Positions 10,461-23,500 of a stretch of DNA of 64,000 bases are shown in pieces (within the stretch, counting starts at the first letter, position 1; each line of letters starts with the position of its first letter). A model generated the notes under the pieces. It searched no databases. It had not been told where the DNA came from and saw nothing but the letters and a program-made list of their open reading frames with translations. A program made the position numbers and the translations under genes. The stretch is taken from contig CAIIXF020000011.1 in the NCBI GenBank assembly GCA_903813345.2, positions 1,514,571 through 1,578,570 of the forward strand, in the 5' to 3' direction. The DNA comes from Owenia fusiformis. Lineage: Eukaryota > Annelida > Polychaeta > Sabellida > Oweniidae.

Positions 10461-12900
10461 GAAATACGGGCTACAGTATTGGGGTATAGTAGTTTGATTT
10501 TTCAATATATCACTAATCTAGCTTCTTTCCTTGAAAAAACATGAGTTTTGATGTACGTATATCAAACATGGGCCACTGCACTATATTGAACCAGGGTGCC
10601 GGTGTTACATAATGTGATTTTATGGGCCATCATACAACCACCTCTTGCCCACTTTATTCATGTTTTGGATTACAGTTTATACACAATGCATAAACAGCAT
10701 GAAACAATCATTTCTACTTGTGGATTAGATTTGTATACATCTCTTTGTGAACTGAGTGTTATGTTCAATATGTGAAAATATCATGGACTTAAATTGTACT
10801 TATATTTATAACCTGACCACATTTGCATATGTTCAACAACTGACTGAGTGATCGAGTTCATCAAACAATGTTCGTAATAGAGGTCATGAACTTTGCTTTA
10901 TTCATAATCCTATTTCTGCAACTGACTCATATTATGCATCTTATTATATAATATTATATGATTTCTTTTGATTAGCAGTGTCTCATAAGCCATTGTTGGC
11001 TCGAGGCTTTTTGGATGATTGTACAGATGTATATGTATGAAATTAAGCATGCGACACTTAAATAAAAAACAATACAATATTAAGCTTATAAACTTGCTGA
11101 TCATATGATTTTAATATTTTAATACTACATGATACTCATATCAAAATACCAATGTATTTGTGAACAACTCTTACGTTTGATATTGTACGAATTTTCTGAT
11201 TTGCTGTAGTAGTCGTAAATGCAACATATAACAATGTTATGTTACTTTGTGTCATATGAAAAATAAATTCGTACAAAGATGAGTTTTATTTCGTTTGTTA
11301 TTCAATGTAGAATACACGTTGTACATTATTTCATGTATAGGATATTGACAATAATCAGACTATCGTATTACAATACAGAAGAATAAAAGAGATAATGATA
11401 TATGCATTCTAATTTGAGATTGACATGCGTAAAGGTATCAATATTCTATCTAGTATTTCATTTTATCCCTCCCATCCCATCCCACCCGCTCATCAGCAAT
11501 CCCCAGAAAATTCGTTCGGTGCTTTTAAATGTTAATAGTTCGGTTGAGTTTTAAAAATAAATCTTAAGCACTTTAAATCTAGATAAAATATTCATGATTT
11601 GATTGTGATTATCATTTCTAATTATTACATGACGGTTCCATTACATTCAATGCGTATCTAATCCTCATAGTTTATACTCGATTTTCGACAGGTAAAGGTA
11701 ATATATCAACCCTCGGTCCCTACTATTTCTCGTGTAGATATATTGCATAACTTTCTCAGATATATCCTGTATATTAAATACATTAAATAACATTATATAT
11801 GTTAGTCTCAGCCTAGACAGTATATATCAATTTTATTGGATAATGCCATGGGCTTTCCCACGATAATGCGTAAATTCGAATGAACTTGAAATGAAATTCA
11901 ACATCCAAAATGTGTTAATTTGATCATCCACCGTGTAACTAAAAGCATATTCATGGCCTATTTGCCTTAAAATACGATTGTGATTATGATTTCGAATTCT
12001 GTTCTCCATATGTAAAATCTAGAAACATAACAGAGTTAAGTTACACGAAATTCAGCCAACTTGAACATGAAGTCTTGTCAATTTACTTAATCGTTGATTG
12101 ATTTCTAGGTTTATTAGAATTAAAAGAACGAACGTTTCATCAAACGAGTCCTATATTCAATATCTATTCGTTGGGCCCATTCTTTAAATGTAACTATATT
12201 CTTTTAACTTTAAAAGTATCTGTTTAGTGCTACTTTAACATATATTCATTATTTTTATCCGCACAACAGTATCAAACGTTAATGCACAACTAGCCATGCC
12301 AAGACATGGCCACTACCCTCGTCCAAAGTAAAATACAAGGTCCTCATTCTTTAATGATTATGTTTCAATTGATTTAGTTTAGTGATTTAAATGTAGGAAA
12401 ATGAGTCGCTGTGATGTCATATCTGGCGCAGCAATTTCAGAGTCACTGCAAAAAATTGAAACATCAGTCGGATCATAAGACTAAATAAAAAAGCTATTTA
12501 GGGATGAATAACATTCGGTGAAATCCGTGATATCGTTATATCATTCGTTAATTGTCAAAGCTGCGCCCATTTCTCGGTGCAGGCAGATATAAGGCGGCCA
12601 GACTGGGCATACACAAAATGTATTGTATGTGCTCCTTAGGTTGCACTCGGGTGCTATCAACATCGAACACACACACGTTTAAGATACACAGAGATAATTA
12701 AGGGATGAGTGACAAAGGGATGTTAAAAACAGGTGGCTATTGCAATTGATATTTTAAAGTAACTTTCTATGATTTCATCTAAAAATTAAAACCCTTGGAA
12801 ATACTAAATATGGTTTAAGTGCCATATATGGAAATTTATTTTAGAAATATTGTGGATCAAAATGAAAAAAAACAAAAATAAAGAATAAAAACAAATTCCA
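10461..12900. other. No gene recognised
   Basis: AT-rich sequence without recognisable exons. A TATA-like word (gatataaggcggcc, near 12586) lies about 30 bp before catacacaaaatg. It could belong to the missing first exon of the downstream protease, but nothing else supports that. Confidence 0.4.
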
Positions 12901-12979
12901 CCGGAGGGATTTGAACCAGATCTTTTGGAATAAAAGTCTATGATAGCCCAAAGCTCTAACCACTACACCAAACTGCCAA
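12901..12979 (-). ncRNA. tRNA-like sequence / SINE head
   Basis: On the minus strand it reads TTTGGTGTAGTGGTTAGAGC (box A) and later GGTTCAAATCCC (box B), in tRNA order and spacing. T-runs lie just downstream on that strand (about 12865-12895), as expected for a Pol III terminator. The anticodon arm is irregular, so a tRNA-derived SINE or pseudogene is likelier than a working tRNA. Confidence 0.6.
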
Positions 12980-12992
12980 AGCTTCCTGAGGG

Positions 12993-13102
12993 AAGAAATT
13001 CTTTATCTATATAATCATGGACGAAAAAATTCTTATTTACATGATGTTTTAAAGAAATTCTTTATCTATATAATCATGGACGAAAAAAGTCTTATTTACA
13101 TG
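12993..13102. repeat. Direct repeat, two about 55-bp copies
   Basis: The sequence aaagaaattctttatctata, with its continuation through tcatggacgaaaaa and cttatttacatg, appears twice in a row with one substitution. Confidence 0.8.
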
Positions 13103-14174
13103 CTTAAATTTCTTAAAAATGATCAGCATTACTACTAATAATAACATTTTGCATGTCTGAGTAAGTATTTTGATCTACATTTAGGATAAATGTTGTTTTA
13201 TTCAGTTTTCATTTTGGGTATGACTTCCTGTCAAAACAGTGTTAAAAATGCAGGGCTCAACAAAAATTTTCAATTAGAAAATGATATATATCCTTTGATC
13301 AGCTTTTTTTGGCACCTGAACTCATCCTACTAGAAAGGTAAGAGCATTTTCTTGAGACATATGGCTCGAAATCTCACATTTCTCCTTCTAAGTCTTAGAA
13401 AGACACTTTAATGTAACTTTAGTATGTAAGAATCTTTTCATCAATAAAAATAACATCTTAGATATTACAGCTACATGTACAATGTGAGTGTATTTAAAAA
13501 TGTAGTACATAGCTAGTTCCATCTATAAAGATGTCTGATGACAAAAAGCTCAATTTTCCTTGATGTCGTGGTCAATGGGACTTTAACACGTGAACTAATG
13601 TTTTTTATTTTTTTGTTTTAAAGTCACTTATAGCAAACCTAATCTAACAATTATCTCACTATATGCTTATGACATATTCATGTATACGTTGTTTGTCTTT
13701 TTTTCAAATCAACCCACGGAAATATGCAATACACCAAGTTTAAAAAGTGGTACGAATCATAAAAGCGACGTTGGGTGTTTCACTAGTAATTTTTATATGA
13801 AAAATCTAGAAATATTACCCAAATTAAACTATGACTATTCAAAAGAAGACATTCAAATCTATATTATGTAAAAAAAATCAAATTTGTCCGAAGCAGGGAT
13901 AACGCTCAATTAGAGTGACGAACTTTGTTCTCCAAACCGAGAATGGTCTTTTATGAAAAAAGTCATGAAAACACATCACCAGATCATGTAAAGCTGTTTT
14001 ACCTAAAAGATCGTTTTATCTTCACCCTTCGATTGGATTTCATGAAAAAATATTTTTATGAAAAAATAGGATTTGTAGGATATCGACGCTCTAACATGTA
14101 GTTTTAATCACACGCAGGTATCTGGTTTTATTGCGTGTAGAATGTATCGATATCAGGACCGCTACATGCCAGTG

Positions 14175-15590
14175 ACCTTGCTCCTTTCTGTCGTATTAAA
14201 AAAGCAAAAATAACATATCACGGTGGGGTGCGAACCACTCGCCTGGGACTTGGTTATTCACTAGTACCATAGGCGTTCATCTATTCTGGATACAACTGAC
14301 GAGTTGTATTTACGTGCAGTCAAAAGTGAAGATCATTTTGAATTGACGCTCGGTATAAATATATAATACTTTTATCCTTTCGTATCGGTTGTACGTTAGC
14401 CTCATGGCTAACGTGCCTAGCTTCCATGCTCTAGGTTAGTCGATCGAGACCCGTTCATGGCGAATTTTTTGATTTGCTTGTTGTAAAGATATAATAAGTA
14501 GGGCAAAATCCAGAAAAAGTAGATCAAAAATACTCCAATGGAGTATAAAATTGTCACCAGGATTCCGAAATGAGACGAATGTAAACTCGTTAAATCTCGG
14601 TAGATGAAGTAGGTCAGAAAATCCGGAAATCTTCGTCATAAGAAGTAGATCAAAAATACTCCAATGGAGTATAAAATTGTCACCAGGATTCCGAAATGAG
14701 CCGAATGTAAACTCGTTAAATCTCGGTAGATGAAGTAGGTCAGAAAATCCGGATTAATCCGAACAAGGTTCGGGAATCTTCGTAATAAGAAGTAGATTAA
14801 AAATACTCCCAATGGAGTATAAAATTGTCCCCAATATTCCGAAATACGACGAATCGAATCGGCAAACTTCGGTAAAATAATGAAGTGCATAAAAACCGAA
14901 ATGATCCGATGAACGTTCGGATAAAATCGTGAAACAGGTGTCAGGGGTTTCCCCTCATCTTTCCCCACATTGTTCTAAAAGCCTTATATGGATTTATCAC
15001 GTAACATTCAAAATGACGTTCCTATATGGTTCTATGGGTTCGAACACGTGACCAAATATACCAAATAAAATTTTTACCTTGACCACTGGATGGGATTTCA
15101 TAGAAAATATCCAAGAAAACCTATCCTCGTGATCCTTAAATCACTTAAATTCGATCATTTTATTTTCACCCCTTGATGGAATTTTATGAAAGAAGTCATG
15201 AAAACACATCATCATGTAAGGGTTTTCACCTAAATTAGCTCGTTTTATCTTGAGCCTTCAATTGAATTTCTTGAAGAAATATTTTATGAAAAAATATCAT
15301 CATGTTATGATTTGTATTTAAATAAGACCGTTTCATCTAAATACTTGGATAATATTTCATAAAAAATGCACTTTAAAATTTTTCAGAATTTGCCTTAATT
15401 TATCAATGTAATGAAAGTATAAGATTAACTCTCAAATAGCGTTCTATTTTAACCTTTTTATTGAAATCAATACAGGACTCGCTCTCTAAATATCCAATAA
15501 AAATTCAACCCTTGGATGTGATTTCGTTGGAAAAAAAAAATGTCAAGTCCAGAATCAAATGATTTGTCCAGAACCTCTTACGATCCTGTT
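14175..15590 (-). repeat. Right arm of the large inverted repeat
   Basis: Reverse complement of 5591-7046, with small indels (about 40 bp shorter). The tRNA-like box A/B segment recurs inverted at 14222-14281 (gggtgcgaaccactc marks box B on the minus strand). A further partial copy of the outer arm, in the same orientation as this arm, lies at about 13950-14075. The arms are diverged by only scattered changes. Confidence 0.85.
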
Positions 15591-15639
15591 ATCAATCAAT
15601 TTGCTACTAGTCTACTTTATTTCATGACCATCAGATTGA

Positions 15640-16025
15640 TTGTGACAATGTTAAAGCACTCTAAAGAACGTGCCCCAGGGGCCACTATTGCGTTGTCGGG
15701 AAACCTGCACTCGTCGTCTAAAATATCCCTACCTGTTTGGATATGGCAGAGAAAGAGTATATGAAAATGACCTCGGGACAATTGCAAACATCAAAAATGA
15801 GATCACTCGTGCCATTCAGGCCATAACTACTGAGGAATGCATTCGGGCCATTAACAACTGTGCCAAACCTTACACATGTTATTCGAATTGGTGTAATATT
15901 TTGACTATCAGTCTGATGGTCATGAAATAATAGGGTGGTAGGAAATTGTAATTTAAAAAAATTGGTTATTTCAAAAATGACAAAGATATAGAGAAAATGC
16001 AGGGTTTCTATTTAAACCACCCTGT
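15640..16025 (+). mobile_element. Decayed Tc1/mariner-type transposase 3' end
   Basis: The frame at 15670-15930 reads VYENDLGTIANIKNEITRAI, then QAITTEECIRAINN. This matches the tail of DDE-type Tc1/mariner-like transposases (the family pattern is VY..P.TI..LK..I......I....C......). The upstream part is in another frame and the end is shifted, so it is dead. The fragment abuts the right end of the inverted repeat. Near 16005-16025 aaaccaccctgtatttc looks like an old terminal repeat. Confidence 0.55.
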
Positions 16026-16355
16026 ATTTCAAGATGTACTAAATACCACTAAGTGATTTATTAAAATAAAATAAAATAAAAATAATTATATCTCAAGTTC
16101 GGAAAGGGAATCATCATTATTATGTTATAGTCTGCATTAACATTCAGAAACGTGCTAAAAATCAAATGTATTCAACACTGTCAATTAGTTTCTGAAAAAT
16201 GTTTTTTTTCTCAAATTCGTGAAGAGAACGCGTTTACAATGAACTGAGTGTGTTTTACCTTATCAAATTCATAACAGTGACAGTATAGTTTGCTAATACT
16301 TCAACTCCCCTCACTTGAAAAATACTACACTGTTATTATATTTGTGAAGGAGTGG

Positions 16356-16962
16356 TATCGATATGGAGAACTTTTTGAACACGCGTTTCTCTTAAACCAG
16401 TCATAAAAAATCTAAAAATTTAACATTCTTGGTATCATGTTTCCAGAGTGAAATGAAACATCTTTCCGAACCTCATTGGAACAAAACGACATAAACACAA
16501 CATGTTTAGGTCTCTCAATGTTGTAATTGTACAAAAGAAATTTAGGTTGATTTTAAAAAAGTATCTTGTCAATGAAATAAAAGGTTTATCTTGATTTCTA
16601 TCTATTTTTGGGGGATTTTTTTAATTTCTTGAATACTTTTTTTAAAATCAACCAAAAATTCCTTTGTATAACCATAATATTGAGAGGTCTAAAAACATGT
16701 TGTATATGCTATTTTGTTCCTACAACGTTCGGAAAGACATTTCATTTCATTCTCAAGAATTGGTAGAAAGGAGCAAAAACAATTGCACTAAAAAAACAAA
16801 AAATGTTAACAAAAACAGTTATATAAAATATTTCTAAATAATTTTCTCATAAACTTGTTGTCAATCAGTCAACATTACATAAAATAACGTGTTTTTTACA
16901 GAATGTTTTCAATGATTGCTTTAAGAGAAAAACATTGTTGAATTCAGTTCTCCATATCGATA
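16356..16962. repeat. 0.6-kb hairpin element
   Basis: It opens with tatcgatatggagaac and closes with gttctccatatcgata. Inner arms also pair (aaaatcaacc..atattgagaggtct against ggtctctcaatgtt..ggttgatttt). This is a non-coding inverted-repeat element immediately upstream of the protease gene. Confidence 0.75.
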
Positions 16963-17429
16963 CAAATCCCTTTTTATATGTGATTGCAAAGAATACAGGG
17001 TTGTAACGACCAAAGTTCAACAAACAGTTTTGCCCAATTGTAATAGTTTATCACAATATAATATCCTTAACAATCAATGTTTATCTTAACAAAAGGGTGA
17101 AATTAACCAAATTCTACCAGATCTTTTTCATTTTTCATGAGAAACAGAGTAAACAAAAAACAGTTTAGCCAAGCTGCCAATATATCATCCCAAGATAAGG
17201 AGCATTTACTCAGCAACCAATGAATGTTTTCTTAAACAATGGAGTAAAAAACAATTTTAGCCAAGTTTCCCATATCTAAGTAAAACATTGTTTAAAACCC
17301 AGACAGGTTTTAATTGTGGCCTTATATAAAGCAAGGCGTGAATACCTCAAAGTATACCCATTGCTTTTTAAGATTTCAGCATTGTACTGACTCTATCAAG
17401 AAGGAGATATTTTTGATATTTTCTTACAG

Positions 17430-17537
17430 CGAAGTTTGTCGCAGCCCCCAAGACTGGTGCACGTGTTGGTGCTGATTCTGTGGAAAATCGATACATTGTA
17501 TTTTTCAACACAAGAACAGTAAAGACAGCTCGAACGG
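17430..17537 (+). CDS. S8 paralog 2 exon, propeptide start
   Basis: Acceptor tttcttacag, donor ACGG|GTAAAT. It encodes AKFVAAPKTGARVGADSVEN followed by RYIVFFNTRTVKTART. The RYIVFF strand is how I9 propeptides begin. A preceding signal-peptide exon is required (the split first codon lacks one base) but was not seen. Confidence 0.7.
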
Positions 17538-20500
17538 GTAAATATATATATGGTGTTCCTACAGTAGCTTGATTCACACCATACGATCTAGTCATCTAGA
17601 TCTGGATATTAATATATGATCTTACATGATAAATATTTTACAAAAGCTTATAATATGTAAGCAGTGGGCAGTCATTAGAGTGGTTTCGCATAACAGGTTT
17701 TAAACAAGGCATTTAACATGACAAAATGTCACCACATAGTTTCTCACAATATTATGAGTTTGATCTTAAGCCAGACTTGAACTTCTGACAATTTTCATAT
17801 CTGAAGTCAATTTTTATCTGAGAGCTTGTAGATGATTTTGCAAAATGTCAATGTCAATATATTGCCCATTTAACTTTTAACTATACTTTTCATAACGATA
17901 ATTTAGGCTGTTTAATAATATTTTACATCTTTAACTTCGTAGTACATAATGCTATGTTATAGCCCAAGTCCACTTCAATACTCTGCTCAAAGATTCAAAC
18001 GTTCGTCAAGGAACTCCTTCTAAAATTGATCTCAAAAGTAGTGTATCTGGAAGATCCGGTGCCTTATCTTTAACCTGTAGTAGCGGGGAAACAACCATAA
18101 GCAAACTGTTTGACCCATTGATGATGTACATCGTGACATGTCCAAGTGATAGGTATGTACGACTTATTTTAATTATAACAATGCAATTTGCAATCCTGTC
18201 TGTAAAGTCGTGTGTACGCATTTTCAGGTGAAACGTTTCACACATCAATTTCCAATTTTCAGGAATGATTCATATTATGAAAATTTCAAACTGATTAGTT
18301 TTTCGGCATTCTGGGTGAATGTCATGGCAGCCATCTTGGATTTTCTATTCTAAAATCTTGTATGTAAAGTCTTGTCCACGCTTTTTCAGGTTAACTGTTT
18401 GACGAATCAAACACATTTTCAAGGATGGTTCTTAGTAGTAAAATCTAGAACAGATTCGTTTTTTGAATTCTTGGTAAAATTGAAGACATCCTGTGAATTT
18501 CCGTCCTGAAATCATGTCTGTAAAGTCTACTCATTTCCAGAATAACCATTTGACAGATCGTTATCAACCTTTCAGGGATGATTTTTAGACTGGAAATCGA
18601 CGACTGATTAGTTTTTTGGCATTCTTGGTAAATGTTAAGGCAGCCTTTTTGGATTTTCCGTCCTCAATTCTTGTCTATGCATTTTCAGGTTTACCGTTTG
18701 AGGGATCAATATCAAAATTTAAGGAATTATTCTTAGTTTGAACATCCAGAACTGATTTCTTTTTCGACATTCTTGGTAAAGGATCTGTACCCATTAGTGT
18801 ACCTATAAGGACTTAGAAATTTTTCGAAAAGGGTAAATTGGAATTCCAGGATTATTCTTATATAATATGAATCTTTAAGAAGTATATTTTCAACAAATCA
18901 CAAAAATAATATTTAGAATATGGTAAAAAGTTGTTTTTTACAGTGATTCTTAACACATGTCATTTTGACTCTTTAAATGAGTAATTTTCACATATTTTCA
19001 CAAAACCGTGAATAAAATCTTGTTTTTTTGTAGATACACTTAAATTGACTTGTCAGTATAAAACTACATTGTGTCTGAGCATAATAACCTTCACTAAGCA
19101 GATCAACCATGCATAGATACTTTGAAATCCTATTGTTTTGAAAGGCACCCTATTGTGTTCTTGTTTTTAAGAATGGATGACCTTCTACAGTGACTGACAG
19201 ATTGAGGTGCTTCCGCAGGTCAGACCCCCTCTGATTTCACCTTTATTGTTTTGTATTGGCATTATTGCATAGTTCAAACATGAAATTAGAGAGGGTCCTG
19301 GCTGCGGAAGATATACAATGTGAAAGTATAGCAAAAAAATTAGTTTCAAAAAGGAGGCCATATTGGATCTGCCAGACACCAAGGCAACAAACTATCAGAC
19401 AAGTATCAAATGGGTCAATTTATTTTTGATTTATCAGTCATGCATGCCTCTGAAGAGGATATGTTTCAGAGGGACTGAATTGATATCCATTTAGTCATTA
19501 AAGAGACACTGTTTGTAAGGTAGTTCTCATGCCAATGAACACTAAAATGTTTTAAACAAAGAATCAAATGGGTCATTCTTCTTTTGATTCATCAGTCATG
19601 TCTATCTCTTGAGATGATATGTTGAAGAGACACTGAATAAATATCCATTTAGCCATTAAAGGGGCACTTCTTGTAAGGTAGTTCTCACCCAAAGAAACAA
19701 ATAGGCCAATCTATCTTTGATCGAACATTCATGCATGTCCCTGACGATGATATATTGCAGAGGGACCGAGTCATTATCCATTCAGCCATTTAAAGGGACA
19801 TTGCTTGTAAGATAGTTCTCATCCTAATGAACATTAAACTATTTTTAACAAAGAATCAAAGGGTCAATATACGAGGGGTGATCAATAAGTAATGGACACT
19901 TTTTTACACAGATACTTTTTATAGACCAATCCCTTTGATTTTCCTACCAGTGATACATCATTCAATTATCTATCAATTCTGAAGATTTTAAGACAAAATA
20001 TATAATACATATTGATATATCCTTATTTCCGTGAAGGAGGTACAGGTACCCCGGGACCGACATTTACGTCACATATTCAGATTTTAGCCAGTTGGGTAAA
20101 TTTCAGTTAGATTTGAACGTTTTATATGCAACAAGTGTTGTGTTGTTTAAATTTTTTGCTGACTGGTAACACATAAACAGAAAGTATTGTAATGTCAGAG
20201 TGTTGTATGGAAGGGGTTTGCAGGTCAATCTGAGAAAGCATTGTGGAAGAAAGGGGTGGTAAGAGAAGGGAACACCTACTCCATATGGACAATGCACCTG
20301 CCCACAGATCTCAAAATGTTCAGAAAACAATACCCATGGACATCAAAATTGAGCCCTTGGCCAATGCACCATATTATCGAGATCTGCTCACATGTGACTT
20401 GTTTATTTCTATACTACTTATTTCTATAGAGAAAGGACACAGGTTTATTGACATTGATGAAATAAAACAACCCGTGCAACTGCATCTTGCTACCATGTCA

Positions 20501-23500
20501 GAGAATGGATTCAGCCTTGTCTCACAATCTTGAGTTAAAAGGATGAGGAATTGTGTACATGTAGCACTTGATGGAATCTATTTAGAGGGCCCTGTGGAAT
20601 GAATGTGGCATGAATACCACATAGTGATGATAAAATATTCAAAATCAACTATGGAATAACAAAATGGGGTAATTCATTACCATAATGGTTTGTTTTGTTC
20701 AGCCTGCATTCAACTGTATTGCATGTTAAACAATCTAGAATAGCTTCAGAATATGTGACGTAAATGTCGGTCCCGGGGTACCTGTACCTCCTTCACGGAA
20801 ATAAGGATATATCAATATGTAATATATATATTGTCTTCAAATCTTCAGAGTTGATAGATAATTGAATGATGTATCACTGGTAAGAAAATCGAAGGGATTG
20901 GTCTATAAAAAGCATCTGTGTAAAAAAGTGTCCATTACTTATTGATCACCCCTCGTACATGTACTTTTGATTCGTCAGTCATCCCTGCCCCTGAATGTTG
21001 TATATTGCTGAGGGACTGAATCAATATCCATTTACCCATTTAAAGAGACACTGCTTGTAAGGTAGTTCTCAACTAATGGGTCAATCTATTTTTGATTCTT
21101 CATTCAATTGCCTAACCCTGAAGATGATATATTGCCGAAGGACTAAATCAATATACATGTAGCTGTTTAAAGGGACACTGCTTGCAAGGTGGTTCTCACC
21201 AAAAGAAACAAAAGGGTCAATTTATTTTTGAAGCTTGTCCCAAAAGATGATATATTGCTGAAAGACTGATTCAATATCCATTTAGCCATTAAAGGGACAC
21301 TGCTTGTAAGATAGTTCTCATCCTAAGTCAAACTAAAATATTTTACTTCATAATAATTATATGTTATACAATAGATAGAATAAAATACCTCCACTTGTTT
21401 GATAGCAAAACAATGGGTTTCAAACTGACGAAAAAACTCTCCTACATATGCACCTTTTCAATTTTAAAAAGCAACCATTTGACTTTATACCTTTAGCTTC
21501 AATTGAATTATTCTTTGAAAATGCCAAATAAATATATCATATATTGGAAAGTCACAACTAGATTTTTAATATTTGAGTTGAATACCTAGGGTTTGTGTTT
21601 TCAATATGTTGCCCTGTGTCCTACCTTTGATAATGATGTGTAATATGTCCTCTAAATTGAATATCCTAGGTTAAACCTACTGCATTCCAACTGAGGTGAT
21701 ACTTTTGTTGAGATTCAAGATTAAGATTCATAGATATATTACATTTTATGGGTTGTTTTACGATTTGTGTTTTCAATATGTTGCCCTTTGTGTCCTACCT
21801 TAATGATATTTTGATATATCGATTGATTGAATGGTCAATATACTTAAAATAGTCATGAGTGAAGACTAACATACCCTTAACATGATATTTAGAATGATTT
21901 GCATAGTCAAACTTAAATGCACTGAATGACCTTAGTTTTAATCCCTATGACCTAATTTTGTTTTGGATGTGTTCATAATTTATAAAAGTAACTATTTCCA
22001 TGTTATATTCAATGAAACCTTTGGGGGCACCTTTAGGTACATGGGGTAACGGATCCTTTTGATAGGGATGGAGTCATGATGGTAATCCTACAACACTTTA
22101 GATTTGGCCTTGGGTTGGCGATTTCTTTTATTGATGGCTGGGAGATATGTTTCAAGTTCAGGTTCTATACATATGAGGTATTCGGCTAAGGTACTATACA
22201 GGCGGCTCAATTTGTTTTTAATTCCGCGAAATCGAACTCCAAGTTCGTTGAACTGTTTGTGTTCGGCATTAAGGATGAACATTTTGCAGTATGTATATAA
22301 GATCACCTATTGGTGGGGACATGTTGTACACGTTTGTGTTCTTGTACTAAATCATGATTCAGAGTAATGCAGCCTTGCCCAAAATCGATATTTTTACTTG
22401 TCTGATCGTGAATTATTAGAAATCAAAATAAGCAAAAGAGGCCGACTTGGGCAAGGCTACTAGTTATGGTGAAAATGGTATTTCCCGAACTTGCGCGTCG
22501 TTATATGGTTGACAAATCCAAAATCGAAGATATCCTCGAAATATTTCAATTGCACATTAAGTTATTTAACATGACGTCTCACTCCCCATAAAAATAGTAG
22601 TATGGTGGCGTCCACTTAATCAACACACATAGTTTAAGTCATCCAGTTATGAATTCCATGTTGCTCTTTCCTCTCATGCAACAATGCCACCATATCTGAA
22701 TCTGAATCTGTATCTGATTATGTGTGCATCGATACACTGATAATAATTCGCTCTTCCTAGTGGAAAGTTATTCAATAATTCTGTGAATTATTTTTATTGA
22801 ATAATTTTCCATATTTTTTACATACGCAAGGAAAGGCACAGGCTTGATATTTTAGATTTTTGTTCCTATATTCTCAGTCTGATTTATATTTTGACTTCTG
22901 TGCTCCTATTTCAGAGGTATATCCATGTTTGTATTGGTTCAGGATATTTTGGAAAATACCTGTATGTACTTACTTTATTTTCAATTTTAAGCACATTGCA
23001 TACAATTGTTGACGATTATAAGATCAAAAAGATCGTTCAGGATCACGTCGTGTATGCTCTTGGAAGGGAAGTTCCACCTGGGTGTCCTCCCCAACCGCCA
23101 CAACCTCGTTGCATACCTAGAAGGTGCCCTCCTCTAAGACCCTGTAGACGTAAACGATGCCGCCCTCGAAGACCTTGTATACCAAAGCAATGCCCACCTA
23201 CTCCACCAACTCCAAAAATATGTCGGTGCCCGATAACCACAACGACCCCACCGACAACAACACCACGTTGTAGAGGGTGGTGGTGTCCCCCTCACATTTT
23301 GACTCCTTACCCCAATCCATGGCCGCCTTGGGACCCAGAAGACCCAGAATTACCTGAGCCACATGGACCACCTGGATTGCCTTTCAAATGCTGCCCATGC
23401 CCATGTCCATGCGATGGTCCTTTCACTGGAACACCTACCACCACTCGAAAGCGGACAACTACTCGTAAACCTACCACCACTCGAAAGCCGACTACTACTC

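Larger units (their letters stand above)
19405..21310. repeat. Degenerate about 150-bp tandem repeat split by a transposon
   Basis: Units share aatgggtcaat, tttttgatt..tcagtcatgcatg, gatgatatattgc, gagggactgaat, atatccatttagccatt and aaagggacactgcttgtaag, then gtagttctcat. Copies occur both before 19870 and after 20957, so the mariner element landed inside an existing array. Confidence 0.8.

Noticed and set aside
12586-12680. TATA-like box and short ATG frame as the protease's first exon
   Set aside because: The encoded peptide (MYCMCSLGCTRV) is not a signal peptide, and no phase-compatible donor leads convincingly to 17430.
22088-22306. 72-codon minus-strand frame in a protease intron
   Set aside because: Helical-looking, but it has no known domain and no splice evidence.
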